Part shown: positions 1 through 12,033 of the stretch, piece after piece
How the letters are laid out: each line of letters begins with the position of its first letter
Position numbering within the stretch: position 1 is the stretch's first letter
Origin: Anthopleura xanthogrammica
Taxonomy: Eukaryota > Cnidaria > Anthozoa > Actiniaria > Actiniidae
NCBI GenBank assembly: GCA_964019055.1
Contig: OZ025223.1
Location: 1,796,625 to 1,860,624, forward strand
DNA: 64,000 nucleotides
Direction: 5' to 3'
Notes under the pieces: model-generated
What the model saw: the letters and a program-made list of their open reading frames with translations, nothing else
Database searches by the model: none
Told to the model about the DNA's origin: nothing
Program-made: the position numbers and the translations under genes

Positions 1-600
1 CTTTCCTTTCCTTTCCTTTCGTTTCCTTTCGTTTCCTTTCCTTTCCTTTCCTTTCGTTTCCTTTCCTTTCGTTTCCTTTCGTTTCCTTTCGTTTCCTTTC
101 CTTTCGTTTCCTTTCGTTTCCTTTCCTTTCGTTTCCTTTCGTTTCCTTTCGTTTCCTTTCCTTTCGTTTCCTTTCCTTTCGTTTCCTTTCCTTTCGTTTC
201 CTTTCCTTTCGTTTCCTTTCGTTTCCTTTCCTTTCGTTTCCTTTCGTTTCCTTTCGTTTCCTTTCGTTTCCTTTCCTTTCGTTTCCTTTCGTTTCCTTTC
301 CTTTCGTTTCCTTTCGTTTCCTTTCGTTTCCTTTCCTTTCGTTTCCTTTCCTTTCGTTTCCTTTCCTTTCGTTTCCTTTCCTTTCGTTTCCTTTCCTTTC
401 GTTTCCTTTCCTTTCGTTTCCTTTCCTTTCGTTTCCTTTCCTTTCGTTTCCTTTCCTTTCGTTTCCTTTCGTTTCGTTTCGTTTCGTTTCGTTTCGTTTC
501 GTTTCGTTTCGTTTCCTTTCCTTTCCTTTCCTTTCCTTTCGTTTCCTTTCCTTTCCTTTCCTTTTGTTTCCTTTCCTTTCCTTTCCTTTCCTTTCCTTTC
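1..600. repeat. (CTTTC/GTTTC)n pentanucleotide microsatellite
   Basis: This is an almost unbroken array of five-base units, CTTTC alternating irregularly with GTTTC, and it reaches the left edge of the window, so the true length is unknown. A block near 471-515 is pure GTTTC. One strand is entirely pyrimidine except for the interspersed G. No gene is seen in it. Confidence 0.97.
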
Positions 601-3600
601 TTTAATTTCTTTTTCTTTCATTGTTTATGACACTTAAATTAACCATTCATTCAATCCTAAACATAACAGACGACTTCATAAAACTCTTCCCCAAAGCGAA
701 ATATAACTATAACTTTAATCAAAAACTCCACGAAGAACAAAAAGCAAACAGAGCCTCCGTTATCAAACAAAAGCCACACTTAACTTTACCATCACTAAGA
801 GCAAAATCAATTTGTTTGAAGACCAAACGAGACAGGGGCCTGACGTCAATGATCACTAGGAGCTCAAGAGCCGAAAATTAACCATTGAATTTTTCACGCC
901 TGATGAACAATTTTGACACATTTAAGCGTAATTAGTTTCCTCGTTTTTTTTTTTTTAAAGATGAGCTTTAAGACATGTTTATATTTTGGTAAGATTTATA
1001 ACGGGATTTCGAAACTTTTCCAGGTGCCATTTTGGACTCAATGTAACTGGCTATGAAAAAGTATTTTCAAGGGCTAGAATAACACGAATGAAACTGAAAC
1101 AAAGTTTGGGCAAATTGCTATTCTTTAGGTACGCTTTGAACATCTATGACTAAACTCCTTTGTACTTAAGGAAAGGGAAGAGAAGGAAAGGAAAAGAAAG
1201 GAAAGGAAAGGAAAGGAAAGGAAAGGAAAGGAAAGGAAAGGAAAGAGCTACAGTTTTTTAAAATAATTATTAAACTTAACTTAAATCGTGCACTATTTTT
1301 ATCCATTTCTTAATAAAACATTTCCCTCAATATATAACCGAACAAGAAACTTTTAAAAGTGTTACTATACAGCTTACCTTACATATTGCCGGTTTTACAC
1401 TGAAATGTTTTTGCATCCTTTTCTCGAGAATGAATAAAGTTTCAATATACTTAAATAAATTTTGCTAAAATTTTTCCTAGAAGTCTAGCCATAAACACAA
1501 CAAACTTCCGCATTTCTTTCTCTGGTGTGACAAAAGCAATGCGTGAGGTGGTATTAGTAGCGAATTCGATCCATCAAATAATTTTTAAAAGCGTTGTCTT
1601 AAATAAGTGATTTTTCATTTTAATTTGAGAGAATTTTTCTCTTCATTTTTGATCGATTCACAGCATGATATATATTATCTTGTAAAATGAGATAATTTAG
1701 GAATATTCCGGAATACATAATATGCACCGGATTCAGTGATCAGCCTTTACTCAAATTCAACGGAGGATCAAATTAAAATTTGAATCAAAGATATTCGTAA
1801 CTAAATAATTCTAATAAAAAAATTTTATTTATCTAATTTTCCTTCTTTTTTTTTTTTCTTTTTTTTTTTTAGGAAAAAACCATTTTCAGGCTCTCAAATT
1901 TTTGGACTTGCTAACATCTTGACTTGAGTCTTCTCGAAAAATATACTAGACTTCAATCCCTGTCAGTCTCAGATGATTTTGAGATAAATTCATCCCAAAA
2001 AAAAACCCAAAGAAATGTAGAAAAATTATACAACTATATTCGAGCAAATTCCAAACTTTTTATAAAGAAAAACTTCGTATATTCACTGGGAAAGTTCTTG
2101 AGGTAATCAAACATAATAAAAAATAGAAATAACTGAACAATAAGATTGAAATCTTACCTTTCAAGTTCTACTTCAGCGCTTTTTTGTCGTATTTGTTTCT
2201 GAAAAGAGAATGATTTTTCTTACTGAATGTGTGCCTTTTAACGTATCGTAAATTCCACCAAAATTCTCTGTGATGAAGGTTGATATATCGCGAAGTTTTT
2301 CCGCTTTTCGCGGCTTTCTTTTCTAATTCCGCAATCAAGAAAGGGCTAATGAACCAGAGGTCTTGACGTAGATCAACACTTTCAATACTTCAGCCCACTC
2401 GACACAATTAGCAAGTAAAAACCTAAAATAAAAGTCTGTAGTCTCCGGTCCTGACTTCACTTAGAGCTGCCTTTAACGCACAAAGAAATATTTATATCTA
2501 AGAAGATGTCTGTTTTCCCAAGATATCAGTGCCTACAGGCAATCTTAAATAATTACATTTCAATCGCACAGAAAATTATTAGCAATCTCCAGCTCAAGAG
2601 GAAGTAAGCAAACGAGCGAGTCAAATATCGCTTAAATACCTAAACGAAATCAACGGATGAAGTTCTTAATCAATAATAATAATAATCCTTCGAAAGGGAT
2701 GAAGAAATATGGATTTGCCCGGATAAAGTTTGATGTCGTTTAGTGCTTTTTAGACTCCCTTTTCGCCGCTTTTTGTGGGGAATTCTTATTGGGTTAGTTT
2801 CTATGGCAACGCACGTTTCTCATGAAGTCATACGTTTCATTCGTGCGCACTGTTCTTTTGTGTTTTTTTTTTTTTTTTCTTCTTTTTCTCTCCTTCCTCT
2901 CTCTGTCTCTTTTCCTCTTTCTCTCTCTAGCGGCCTCCTCTGTCTATGTCTGTCTGTCTGTCTGTCTAGGTCTGTTGTCTGTCTGTCTTTTATTCCTGTT
3001 TTCCCTGAAAGTTAAAGTCAATCAAATCAAGGTTTACAGTACATTACTACTCTTGTTTTTAAAATAGACTTCAAGAAAATATGGCAATATCATCAAATCT
3101 CCCGTAAAAACAGCAGTAAAACTAGCAATATTCAGTGGCTTTCATAACATTTCTATCGGATTGCATTAATATCAATAATCGTTTTTGCAATATTGAAAAG
3201 AACGCACGGTCCGATCTGCTGGTTACCGAGTTTTAGGACCGAGACACGCAATGCCGTCAAAAAATATTATAAATTCAATATAAACTGCCGCTTTTGCTTA
3301 TATGTTGTGCATAAACACTTCGGAAGCTTCATGTCACTCAAGAAAAACAAGAGAAATACTAGAAATCATTGAAGAAATCATTTTTTAAAGTGAAAGAATA
3401 AAGTAGAGATTTTGCGCAATCAAAGTGACCGCGGCAATCGTTTTACAAGAGAAAAATTATGGCCACCTGCACACATACGCCGTGTTTACACACGGACAAA
3501 TTACTGAGGTATAAGAGTAACCATACCTTGGTTAAGATTTATTGTGTGTAAACGCCGGCAAAACCATCAGTAAAATACCATTCAAGAAAATAAAAAGTTT

Positions 3601-5181
3601 ACCTCGATTTACTCTTCTATCAGGCATGTTTAAGAACAGTAACCGACGGTACGATGATTATTTATGCGTATCCTGCACGTTCTTTTCGTGGAATTGGAGT
3701 GGTTTTATTTGCATTACAATGATGTATGGTAGCGCTCTCTGAACCAAGTGGAATGTCCAAGTGGAATACAATACATGCATTGTATTGTAGTGTATTGTTC
3801 TATACTGTATCTATTGTATTGTCTTGTATTGTCGTTCTATCGTTACTTGGACATGGATTTACAACCCTGAACATGAAAATTAAATTCAGCGCCGTCTCTT
3901 CTTCATGCCGGTATTTTTGAATTACCCAAATGTTTTTCTGATTAGACAACTACGGTCATTTTAGCGTGTGTAAACAATAGCTAATGTGCATGGGCTCCAA
4001 ATTATAGCACGTTAGGCATGATGCATGGGAAAATGAGTTCTTTTTTCGCTCCTCTAAAAATTCATCTGACAATTTTTCCTTCGACATTTCCTATGGAAAT
4101 AAAAGGATTTCAGGAATTTATGAAAATTAACCTCGACTTTTTGAAACATTAGTAAACGTCCAAGTGTAAACACAGCGTAAATCATGCAAAATCTCTCGGC
4201 AAATGTTATGTGGTGATGGTCAGCAGTCATTCACGACAAAGTTTACGTAATTTACTTTTGAAGCGGATGAAAACATCACGTGATATCCAACATCATCGAC
4301 CCAGTTCACCATACGCTAAAGAACCACGTGACTATTTAAGTATACCAGCATATTGGATGACGAACGTAGATTTTTGACGTGATCACGTGATCCCTCAGGA
4401 AAAAGCCTGGGGACAAAGTTGGAACAAACTCTACAATTTTTTTAAAATGTTCGTGATTTTCCATAAACAAAATATCGCTTTGTGACTTAAATTTGATACA
4501 ATTCCTAGTCATTTCTTGCCTCTTTTTTTAGTGTTTACTGGAACCACCTATCTATCCGTCATTCAATGTTCAAATAGGTTGTGAACCAACCTCATTCCCA
4601 TACGGCCTGAATACTAAAATAAACGGCACTCCTGACAGTGACTCACCTCTAGAAATTGAAGCCCATATGGGGGTCCATTTTTTACGGTGAGCCGTGGGAC
4701 GTTGATAATAGGATATTTCGTCCCAAGTAGACACTCTTTGGACGACACAAGAAAGTACGAACGAAGATACCTGAAGACGAACAACACGTAAGATCAACTA
4801 AACGAGTTCCTGTTTCGGTCCCCTTGTTTTCAAGATTTATAGCCGTCGAGATATATCAAACCAATAATGTGGAGCCATGGATTTTTCGTTCAATAATAGA
4901 GCTATTAAAAAGAGGGTTATTTTTAGAATGGAAGAAAAGTTTCTATGTTGCTTTTTCTTAAATTTCTTGCATTCAGATAACTTCTTAGTCCTGCCTATTA
5001 CAAAGAATACTTTAAGAAATTAAACTTATCCTTAAATTGTATCAAAATTTATCTGGTCTCTAGAGCCGGTTTGTGATCATCATTTTGTCTTGTGTGGGGG
5101 AGGGGAGGGGGTGGTTGTTGCTTGTTTACTTCCAAATAACAATTTCCACAGGAAGCCCATTATGTAAATAGCAGATATCAT
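601..5181. other. Region without a convincing gene
   Basis: No ORF here has family similarity that I recognise. The region holds a purine-rich (GGAAA)n array at 1168-1247, a T-rich stretch followed by a TCTG/CTGT microsatellite around 2855-2990, several TATTG-like units near 3775-3835, and three CACGTG motifs at about 4276-4390. Two very short intervals on the minus strand (1378-1399 and 2158-2198) have exon-like splice sites and are discussed as a finding. They are too short to call a gene. Confidence 0.5.
1168..1247. repeat. (GGAAA)n microsatellite
   Basis: Tandem GGAAA units, the reverse-complement composition of the array at 1-600. The two arrays therefore face each other across about 570 bp of non-repetitive DNA. 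Confidence 0.9.
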
Positions 5182-5311
5182 AGTTACACTCCATTGCCTT
5201 CAAACAATTGTTTCAAGTCGAGGCATTTGAGTCAACAATACAGTAAATGTACAGAAACTGACCCAAATGTCACGACTTGAAGCAACTGTTTGAAAACAGT
5301 GGAGTGTAACT
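5182..5311. mobile_element. Short hairpin MITE-like element
   Basis: Inverted arms of about 35-40 bp begin AGTTACACTCCA on the left and end TGGAGTGTAACT on the right. The arms continue inward through a CAAACAATTG-like and CAAGTCG segment. The loop is about 45 bp with no ORF. Length and structure fit a non-autonomous DNA transposon, but the superfamily is not determinable. Confidence 0.7.
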
Positions 5312-5418
5312 CTGAACTCGTTTCCAGGAAAGGAATGATGGAAAGTAAGAATGAAATGAAAGTGCAAATGACAATAAAATGAGGGGAAACAAGGAACATA
5401 GATAGAATTTTCAAATCC

Positions 5419-5571
5419 TATAGACCCCTTGCAGCACCTCCGAATGCAGCTTAATTTGGAGGACAAAACAATAGGTTCCAACTCTTATTTTAAAAAGAGA
5501 TTGAAATTCTTTTTTTTGTTTTTTGTTCTCCAAATTGAGCTGCGTTGACGTCACGTGCAAGGGGTCTATAT
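5419..5571. mobile_element. MITE, TAGACCCCTTGC family, copy 1
   Basis: The ends are TATAGACCCCTTGCA and its reverse complement. Inside them are a second inverted pair around GCAGCTCAATTTGGAG and a stem around ACAAAACAA. A TGACGTCA motif lies near the right end. Related copies are at 18714-18862, 46850-46982 and 62959-63105 of this window. There is no ORF. A TA target duplication is possible at copy 1. Confidence 0.85.
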
Positions 5572-6214
5572 AAATAGGGCTTTTTATCTTGCTAATTTTC
5601 ATTTAAAACTTTTTTCTTTCTATTTTTATGATGCTATTAGCCTGAGAAAACAGAAACCCTTTCGCTCCTTTCCCAGCCTTATGACGCTATCGACAATCAA
5701 AAGTTTCTAGTTCGCTGGCTAAATTTTTGAGTGGGCCGCTACACCAGCACTTCTCACAACACTAAAAACTACAAATTTCAAAATACGAAATTATTCTTAA
5801 ATTAATATTTGTTGACTGGGGAAAGCAATTTTTGCAAGCTATATTTATGCTGAGTTAAAAATTTTCCTTTTTTTTCTTCGAATTTTTATTCTTATTTGTT
5901 TGATATTTTTTCTAGTATTAGTAATTATAGATATTCTCATTTAATATTGTAAATGTTATTAAGCTATCTGTTTAAAAATAATGTAGATACTTGAATCTTC
6001 GATAGAAATGAATTGGCACTTTTACCCTCCCCTCCCATAAATACGATGAAAATCCCAGCCCTACCCCCCATGGGTAATCTCTGACCTCGATGAGTACCTC
6101 AGTCACCAAGAAGCAAGAATGAACAAAGAACCTGGCTTATCTTTTCTTCCGATTTCTAAATAACCCAGGTATTTTCAATTTCCTGGAGTATAACAGAAGG
6201 AAAGATAACTCACG

Positions 6215-8638
6215 ATGGCGTTTCTTTGTCCTGTTCGTATTCCCCGACGAAGGCGAAAGAGTAAGATTCTAGCTTCAAGTTCTGCTTGAAATATAGTTTA
6301 TAGAGAATTTGTTTACATGTGTGCACTGTTATTTTGACAGGGCGCGATGGAGAAACCTTGGCAAAAAATGGAGCCCCTAAAGGCCGTATAACTGGCAGTA
6401 ATAGCGTGGATTCTTTGGTTGCTTTAGGAAAAGACAGCGAAGAGGATGAGATAGAATTTGAGCCACGAAAAATGGTAGTTTTACATGATTTTATTCCATG
6501 TGTTGAAGATGAGGTGTCTGTGAAACGCGGTGAGCATGTGAAGGCTTTGTATCAGGAAACGGACTGGCTTTATATCTTAAAACTTGATGACACAGAGGGT
6601 TTTATACCACATACTTATTGCGTAACCGAAAACGAGTATGAAAAAAGAAAAGAAAAGCAAAAAACAGTTCCATCTGGGGGTAAAGACTTTTTAAAATCAC
6701 CGCTACTTGCAGCTATGGTAACACAATCAAGCTTTGAACCGGCAGAGTTCGCCAAACAAAACTACGGTGACTTTATTGTAAAATTCGACTTTGACGCCAG
6801 TGATGAAGACGATGTATCCGTAAGAAAAGGAGAAATAGTTAAAGTACTAAACAAGGAGGATCAAGATTGGTACTGGGTGAGAAAGAAAGGTGGAAACGAG
6901 GGTTTTATTCCGAAAGATTTCATTACAAAACTTGAGCAAACAGAGCCAAGTAGGTCTCTTATGAACAGAGGTATTTATAAATATATTGAATACGCTTCTT
7001 GTGTGTCTATATTCTAATTGTCTTATCTTAAACTTAATCGCTTCTGTACATTATTATAATAATTCGAAGCCCAAAGGAACTCTATCTTCTAAATGACATT
7101 GCCAACTTTAATTACATTTCATAGGAAACCTTTTGAATGTAAAATTCTATAACTCTCAAACTCCAACAATCAAGAAAGTGCTAATTTTCTTCCCCTTATC
7201 TATCGTTAGTTGTTTTTTCTGCATTCCTATGAAGTTTCAACCCATGATATCCCCATTGACCTTATATCTATCAACACTTATCACTGGCAACTATCGTAAA
7301 GCACTTAGATTTTAGAATTATCTTTCGAAATGTCATTGAATGGCAATGAAATTGTCCTCTAAGTCGAAAGCTTAGGGCTTAATTATGGATAGCCTTTGGA
7401 AACTAGGAAAAAATTCTATGAATTCTTTTGTTTTATTGTGTTTACATATAGATATGTGGCTATGAAGAGGGATGCTGTTGTTACATGTTGCTCAATTAAA
7501 TCTGATCTATTATGACCCAGTGTGGCCATTCATGTATTTTATTATTTCAACAGAATATTTAGTTAGCACCCCTTATTTTGAACTAAGACCTCATCATTGA
7601 CAATGATTTTCATGAAAAAACATAACTTCAACTTCAACTTTGCAGTAGTATTATAAAGAAATACATGCCTATAGGCCTACTCCATCAGAGGGGATAGGAT
7701 TTTACAAGGGGTGGAGAGGGTCTGAGGAGGGTATATTGTGTATTTCCAGAAAATATCCATACTAAGATATCCAAAATTTTGTGTTTCCTTTTCTAGGTCC
7801 ACTTTCAAGGTCCAATCCCAACATCTACTCCAGTAGCAAAATGTCGCCTCACTCGGCAGTGATAGCTGCGTCATCCTGCACCTCATTCTCGAGAACCGAC
7901 CAGCCAACACTTCCAGCCAACACTCGCGTCATACCACTGTCAAGCACTCGAAGCATGGATTATAGCTCCAGCACAACCAACAGCAGTAGAAGCTCATCTC
8001 AAACTCCTATTATTTCTGCAGATCAGTCCTCAACATCTCTGTCGAGATTTGAACAGAATTCACCCTATTCAAACCATGTAACACCTTTGTCAACCTTTGC
8101 AACAGTAATTAGAAATATTCCTGAAGGGAAAACAAGTAGGCCAAGTTCATCTGATATGCTTGATAAAATGGATATCTTTACTTCCACGTCGCAGCCTGAT
8201 TTTACCATGACAACATCAAACACTCCAAGGGTTAGTACCGCAAGCACGTTGCTCATAACTGATGAAAATCATAACTTAAAGCAGCCAAATTCTAATGTGA
8301 GCTTTAAACCATTCTCATCAATGTCAAGATTAGATCAAAGACATTTTGTGTCAGATAACCATGATAATTATCAACTGTCGCAATCACTTGGAAGTAGTTA
8401 TAATCAGTCTCGAAGAAAGAGTAACGATTTACTACTGTACGGACAAGAGCTTGTTTGCACTGATACTCATATAGGTAGAGAGGTGGATGAACTGACCGTT
8501 TATAAAGGGGATTGGATTTATGCCGATATGAAGTGTAGAGATGGGCGGGGGTGGGTTTGGGCTTATTCGCCTGCATCCAAAAACCAAGGGTTTGTTCCTA
8601 AGTCCTGTCTACGACCTCCTGCTACCACACCCCTGTAA
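6215..8638 (+). CDS. Three-SH3-domain adaptor protein (Dlish-like)
   Basis: I assemble three coding exons: 6215-6260, 6341-6949 and 7797-8638. All have GT-AG sites and consistent phase (1 and 1), giving 498 aa. The N-terminus is MAFLCPVRI followed by a basic run (PRRRRKRRD). SH3-1 is at about residues 60-112 (VLHDF ... GFIPHTYC), SH3-2 at about 160-213 (VKFDFDAS ... DWYWV ... GFIPKDF), and SH3-3 at about 436-493 (LVCTDTH ... GWVWAY ... GFVPKSCL). Between SH3-2 and SH3-3 lies a Ser/Thr-rich, probably disordered linker of about 220 residues. The two N-terminal SH3s plus one C-terminal SH3 and the MAFLCPVR start match what I recall of Dlish/Vamana, a Fat-Dachs pathway adaptor that binds proline-rich partners at the cell cortex. 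The domains are seen; orthology is inferred. An AATAAA signal lies near 8790. Confidence 0.8.
7677..7768 (+). repeat. Copy of a dispersed ~95 bp repeat, next to an acceptor site
   Basis: The unit contains AGAGGGG, TTTACAAGGGGTGGAGAGGG, a TATATTGTGTA segment and CAGAAAATATCCATAC. Tandem copies occur at about 23250-23440 and inverted copies at 53224-53345. This copy ends about 30 bp before the last acceptor (7796) of the SH3 adaptor gene. Confidence 0.75.
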
Positions 8639-9190
8639 GCTTGTTAAACCTGTCATGTCAGACACACCCACATCAATGTTGACACATATTTTCTGGTAGA
8701 AATCTGTTGAGGTTCAATTACTTTCTACATATGGGTGTGGTTGATGCAAACTTCTAGGGTTATAATATTGCCTTTTTGCCTCGTAGGAAATAAACAACAT
8801 AAAATAAATAAAATAATAATAATAATAATATTTAATAGGATACTCCACTCAGTTAGTGTGATTTTCAGGGAGGTCCTAACTAAAAAAATAAAGAAATAAA
8901 ATAAAACTACTCAAAAGACAATTTCTGCCGTTTCTTACTGAATAGGAATTTTTAAGAAGCTATTTAAAGTTGATCATGAATCCCTGTTCCAATGCAGGCC
9001 GACTTTTACATCCATACATTATACTTTGCCCAGGCATTAACGATATACGGTATATTCTATATGCATAACCCAGTGGTAGATATGTTAAATTATAAAACTA
9101 TAATTGGTCCTATTAAATATTTCATCATTGGTATATTATCTTTGCATTAATAATTATTCAAATATTTGTTGCTTAGTGACTCTAGCTAAA

Positions 9191-9465
9191 GGCGTGGAAA
9201 TATGAGCAAACAAATTGTGCAACCTGCTGCACAAAATTGTTGCATTGCAAGTTGAAGCATGATTGTTGCTCATATTCCCATCCTGTACAACAACAAAATT
9301 TTGTTGTACAACTTTGTTGCAGAAGTAGAAGTTCTTTCTACTCTCTGCAACAATGAAAATTTGTTGCATGCAAGTTGTTAATACGAGCAACATTTGCTCT
9401 GCAACTTGCAATGCAACAATGTTACGTGAAAAGTTGCATGTTTTTGTTGCTCGTATTTCCGTGTC
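9191..9465. mobile_element. Palindromic MITE rich in GTTGCAACTT-like motifs
   Basis: The termini GGCGTGGAAATATGAGCAA and TTGCTCGTATTTCCGTGTC form the outer inverted repeat. Further nested inverted pairs of the GTTGCA type run to a central stem, AGTAGAAG...CTTTCTACT. A diverged relative with the same central stem is at 14390-14695. There is no credible ORF. Confidence 0.75.
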
Positions 9466-9493
9466 TTAAGAAAAATTTGAAACTGGGAAAATG

Positions 9494-9547
9494 TAGCCTG
9501 CGTGCAGCCTGACTAAACTCTGGTTAAGTCGGGTTGCACGCAGGCTA
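9494..9547. mobile_element. TAGCCTGCGTG hairpin
   Basis: A 54 bp near-perfect hairpin with TAGCCTGCGTGCA at the left and TGCACGCAGGCTA at the right. A related-looking hairpin with the same AGxCTGCGT ends is at 59758-59823. Confidence 0.75.
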
Positions 9548-10296
9548 GGTAAATGCCACAACTAATGAAAATAGAAAATAGAGCTGAAAACTATGCTGCA
9601 CTTTTTTTTCTTTGTGGAGAAAAAGACTGAACAATTATTTTTTAAAGTGAAAAGTTCAATACTTTAAATTTTCATATTGCGGGTTACCTGTGGTTGGTCA
9701 CATAAAAAGCGATGGGGAACGGGAGGGTTGGACTTTTTAATAACCTTGAATTTTCTAGTGAGTAATTTTTCCAATGGTCCGTCATATTTTGTCACTGTGG
9801 CTCTTAAATGGTTTTTAGTATGAACCAATCAAAATGCACGAAAATTCAATTATCCAACCACATTGCTTAAATGTGGAAGCCATTCGAGTGACAGCTAGCT
9901 ATTCACGTTTCTCGCCGCATGTGAAAATTTCAATAATCTTAATGTTGGAAAAACACGAAAAATATCAACTACTTCTATGTTATTTTTGATAGACTCTAAG
10001 CTATCCATCTTAAGCCCATGATTGGCAAGCTTTAAGTTAATGACGCTCTCCAGAGGATGTTTTTAAAGTAGTTTAAGGAAAACGAATAAATTATTATAAA
10101 TTTCCATAACACCTGGCTGATTTAGGCATCTTTAATTTTGTTCAATTATTCATTCGCACAGGCGTACTCACACAAAAGCTTGTTATTGTAGTCCTGATAT
10201 CCACAACTCCTACTTCAAAATATAGAGCATATCTTTCTTAACAGCAGAAGAAATTTCGAGGGGAATTTCGTGTACTTTTTCGAGAAGGACCAAAGA

Positions 10297-12033
10297 ATGA
10301 ACCGCGAAGACCAAAACGTCGAGGAATCGTTTCTCTTGTACGACCGATGTGGGGATAATAGAATTGACTGTAGCCAGATCGGGGAAGTTTTAAGAGCTCT
10401 TGGTATCAACCCAACAGAGTATGAAATCAAAAAAATCATTAAAGAGATTGATCCTACTGGAGAGAAGAGAGTCAATTTCGGAGAATTTTACCCGATGTTT
10501 CAGAGCTTGAGGGACAGACACAAGAAAGAAAGACGAGGTAAGCTGTTTGATGTAATCGAAAAAAAGACATAACTGTCAGAAAAAGAGGTGAAATTCTAAA
10601 TTAGTGCTAATCGCATTCATGTAGGAAAAACCACAATATAATCCAAATTCAATTTCAAAGTAATTTTCTATATATTTTTGATGTTTTTCAGTCTGAAAAG
10701 ACAACCTTTTTGATCAGTTGTAAGCTTACTGCTGGTAAAACGTTTTTGTATACAATAAAGTTATTTTCGTAAAATAATTGAGGAAACGACTCATTCCGCA
10801 GAGCGTTTTTGTTTTGATATGGAGATTAATACAAAGTAATTTTGTACATCGAGAAAATAAATTTTTCCTACGCAATATTTTAGACTAAGCTTATTTGCTT
10901 TTGGGTTTTCTCGACACGTGTTATGTCGCGTCATGCATTGTTAGTCTAACTGTTTCAACCAACTTGTATTTTGATTAACAAAGAAAACAGTCTTTAGAGA
11001 TCTTAAAGAATGCAAAAACTACCCACAGACGTTTTTAATTGACTCCATTATTTTTGCTAAAAGTTCAAATTCAAGAACAATTGTTATTACAGGAACGGGA
11101 AATCTTTAAAGGTTCGAAAGAGTAATGTTTAAGTAGTAATGATATACGCTGTCTAGCAGCAATGTTTTTCTTGTCTTATTCAATTCATCCCCCAAGATAC
11201 TAGAATTACCTGTTAAATGAATAATTTATGAATAAGGACTAAATGTGAACTAGCTAGGGTTGACACGGGGTTTTCCTCCTAGAAACTCACGGTAAAATGC
11301 TATTCTTACAGGGGAAAAGGTTCTAAAATAAAGTTTAACTCTCTTTATGGCGAAACACTTAACACGAATTGAATGCAACAGGAAATTTATCGAGATTTTT
11401 AAACAGTTTTGCAAACTTATTCCCATTTCAATTTATATAATATTTCTTTCTTTACAACTAGCCACTTTTTTACAGTGCGAAGCTCAAAAGTATGACCACA
11501 TTTAATGTATTCGCATACTTCTATGCACGGGATTTTGTACTTTAAACCGACACAATTGATGCGAAGCTGTCTGGTTTTACCAAATAAGGCGTGTAAAAGT
11601 TCGTTTGGAGCAAAAATCCCGTGCATAGAAGTATGCGAATATATACATTAAAAGTGGTCATACTTTTGCGCGTCGCGCTGTAAGGTACATAACAAGCTTT
11701 ATCCTATAACGTTTTTGGAAAGATTATTCTCATTTCTGTACTGGTTTTTAGCAAGGTTTACTCTGGCTCACTTATCATATCTTTTGGTATCAATTTCCCA
11801 CGTTTTCATTTTTTTTGTTTCTAGGACAAGACGAAGACTATTTTCTCGAGTGTTTTCGAGTCTTTGACCGCAGTTGTAACGGGCTTATCAGCGCAGGAGA
11901 GCTACGCCACGTTCTCTCAAGCCTCGGAGACAAGCTAAACGACGAAGAGGTCGACGCTTTGTTGGTTGGTTTCGAAGATAACCAGGGAATGGTGGATTAT
12001 GAGGAATTTGTGAGGACTGTTATCAGTGGTTAA
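10297..12033 (+). CDS. Myosin essential (alkali) light chain-like protein
   Basis: There are two coding exons, 10297-10537 and 11825-12033, joined in phase 1 by a GT-AG intron, giving 149 aa. This matches the roughly 150 aa length of non-muscle/smooth-muscle essential light chains. I chose the ATG at 10297 because it places MNREDQ directly before the first EF-hand helix, as in that family. Features in order are EF-hand 1 (LYDRCGDNRIDCSQI), a GxNPTEYE linker, a degenerate EF-hand 2 (NFGEFYPMFQSL), the charged central helix, EF-hand 3 (VFDRSCNGLISAGELRHVL) and EF-hand 4 (GFEDNQGMVDYEEFV). The xALGxNPT and ELRHVLxxLG motifs are characteristic of essential light chains rather than calmodulin. Most calcium loops lack full acidic ligands, as expected for this family. 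It would bind the IQ motif of a conventional myosin heavy chain. Confidence 0.85.
11470..11682. mobile_element. MITE with ~65 bp inverted repeats (TTACAG family), copy 1
   Basis: It lies in the intron of the light chain gene. The left arm runs from TTACAGTGCGAAGC through AAAAGTATGACCAC and CGCATACTTCTATGCACGGG. The right arm is its reverse complement, ending GCTGTAA. The central segment includes AAGCTGTCTGGTTTTACC. A second copy lies at 48829-49033, with its middle in the opposite orientation. Confidence 0.85.

Larger units (their letters stand above)
8639..10296. other. Spacer between SH3 adaptor and light chain genes
   Basis: Apart from the two hairpin elements listed separately, I see no gene. 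The first 200 bases hold the probable 3' UTR and polyadenylation signal of the SH3 adaptor gene. The last few hundred bases should hold the promoter and 5' UTR of the light chain gene. A pyrimidine-rich acceptor-like site at about 10230-10244 suggests an upstream non-coding exon. Confidence 0.4.

Noticed and set aside
2743..3067. Leu/Phe/Ser-rich plus-strand frames suggesting a membrane protein
   Set aside because: They come from a T-run and a TCTG/CTCT microsatellite; no start context, splice sites or homology.
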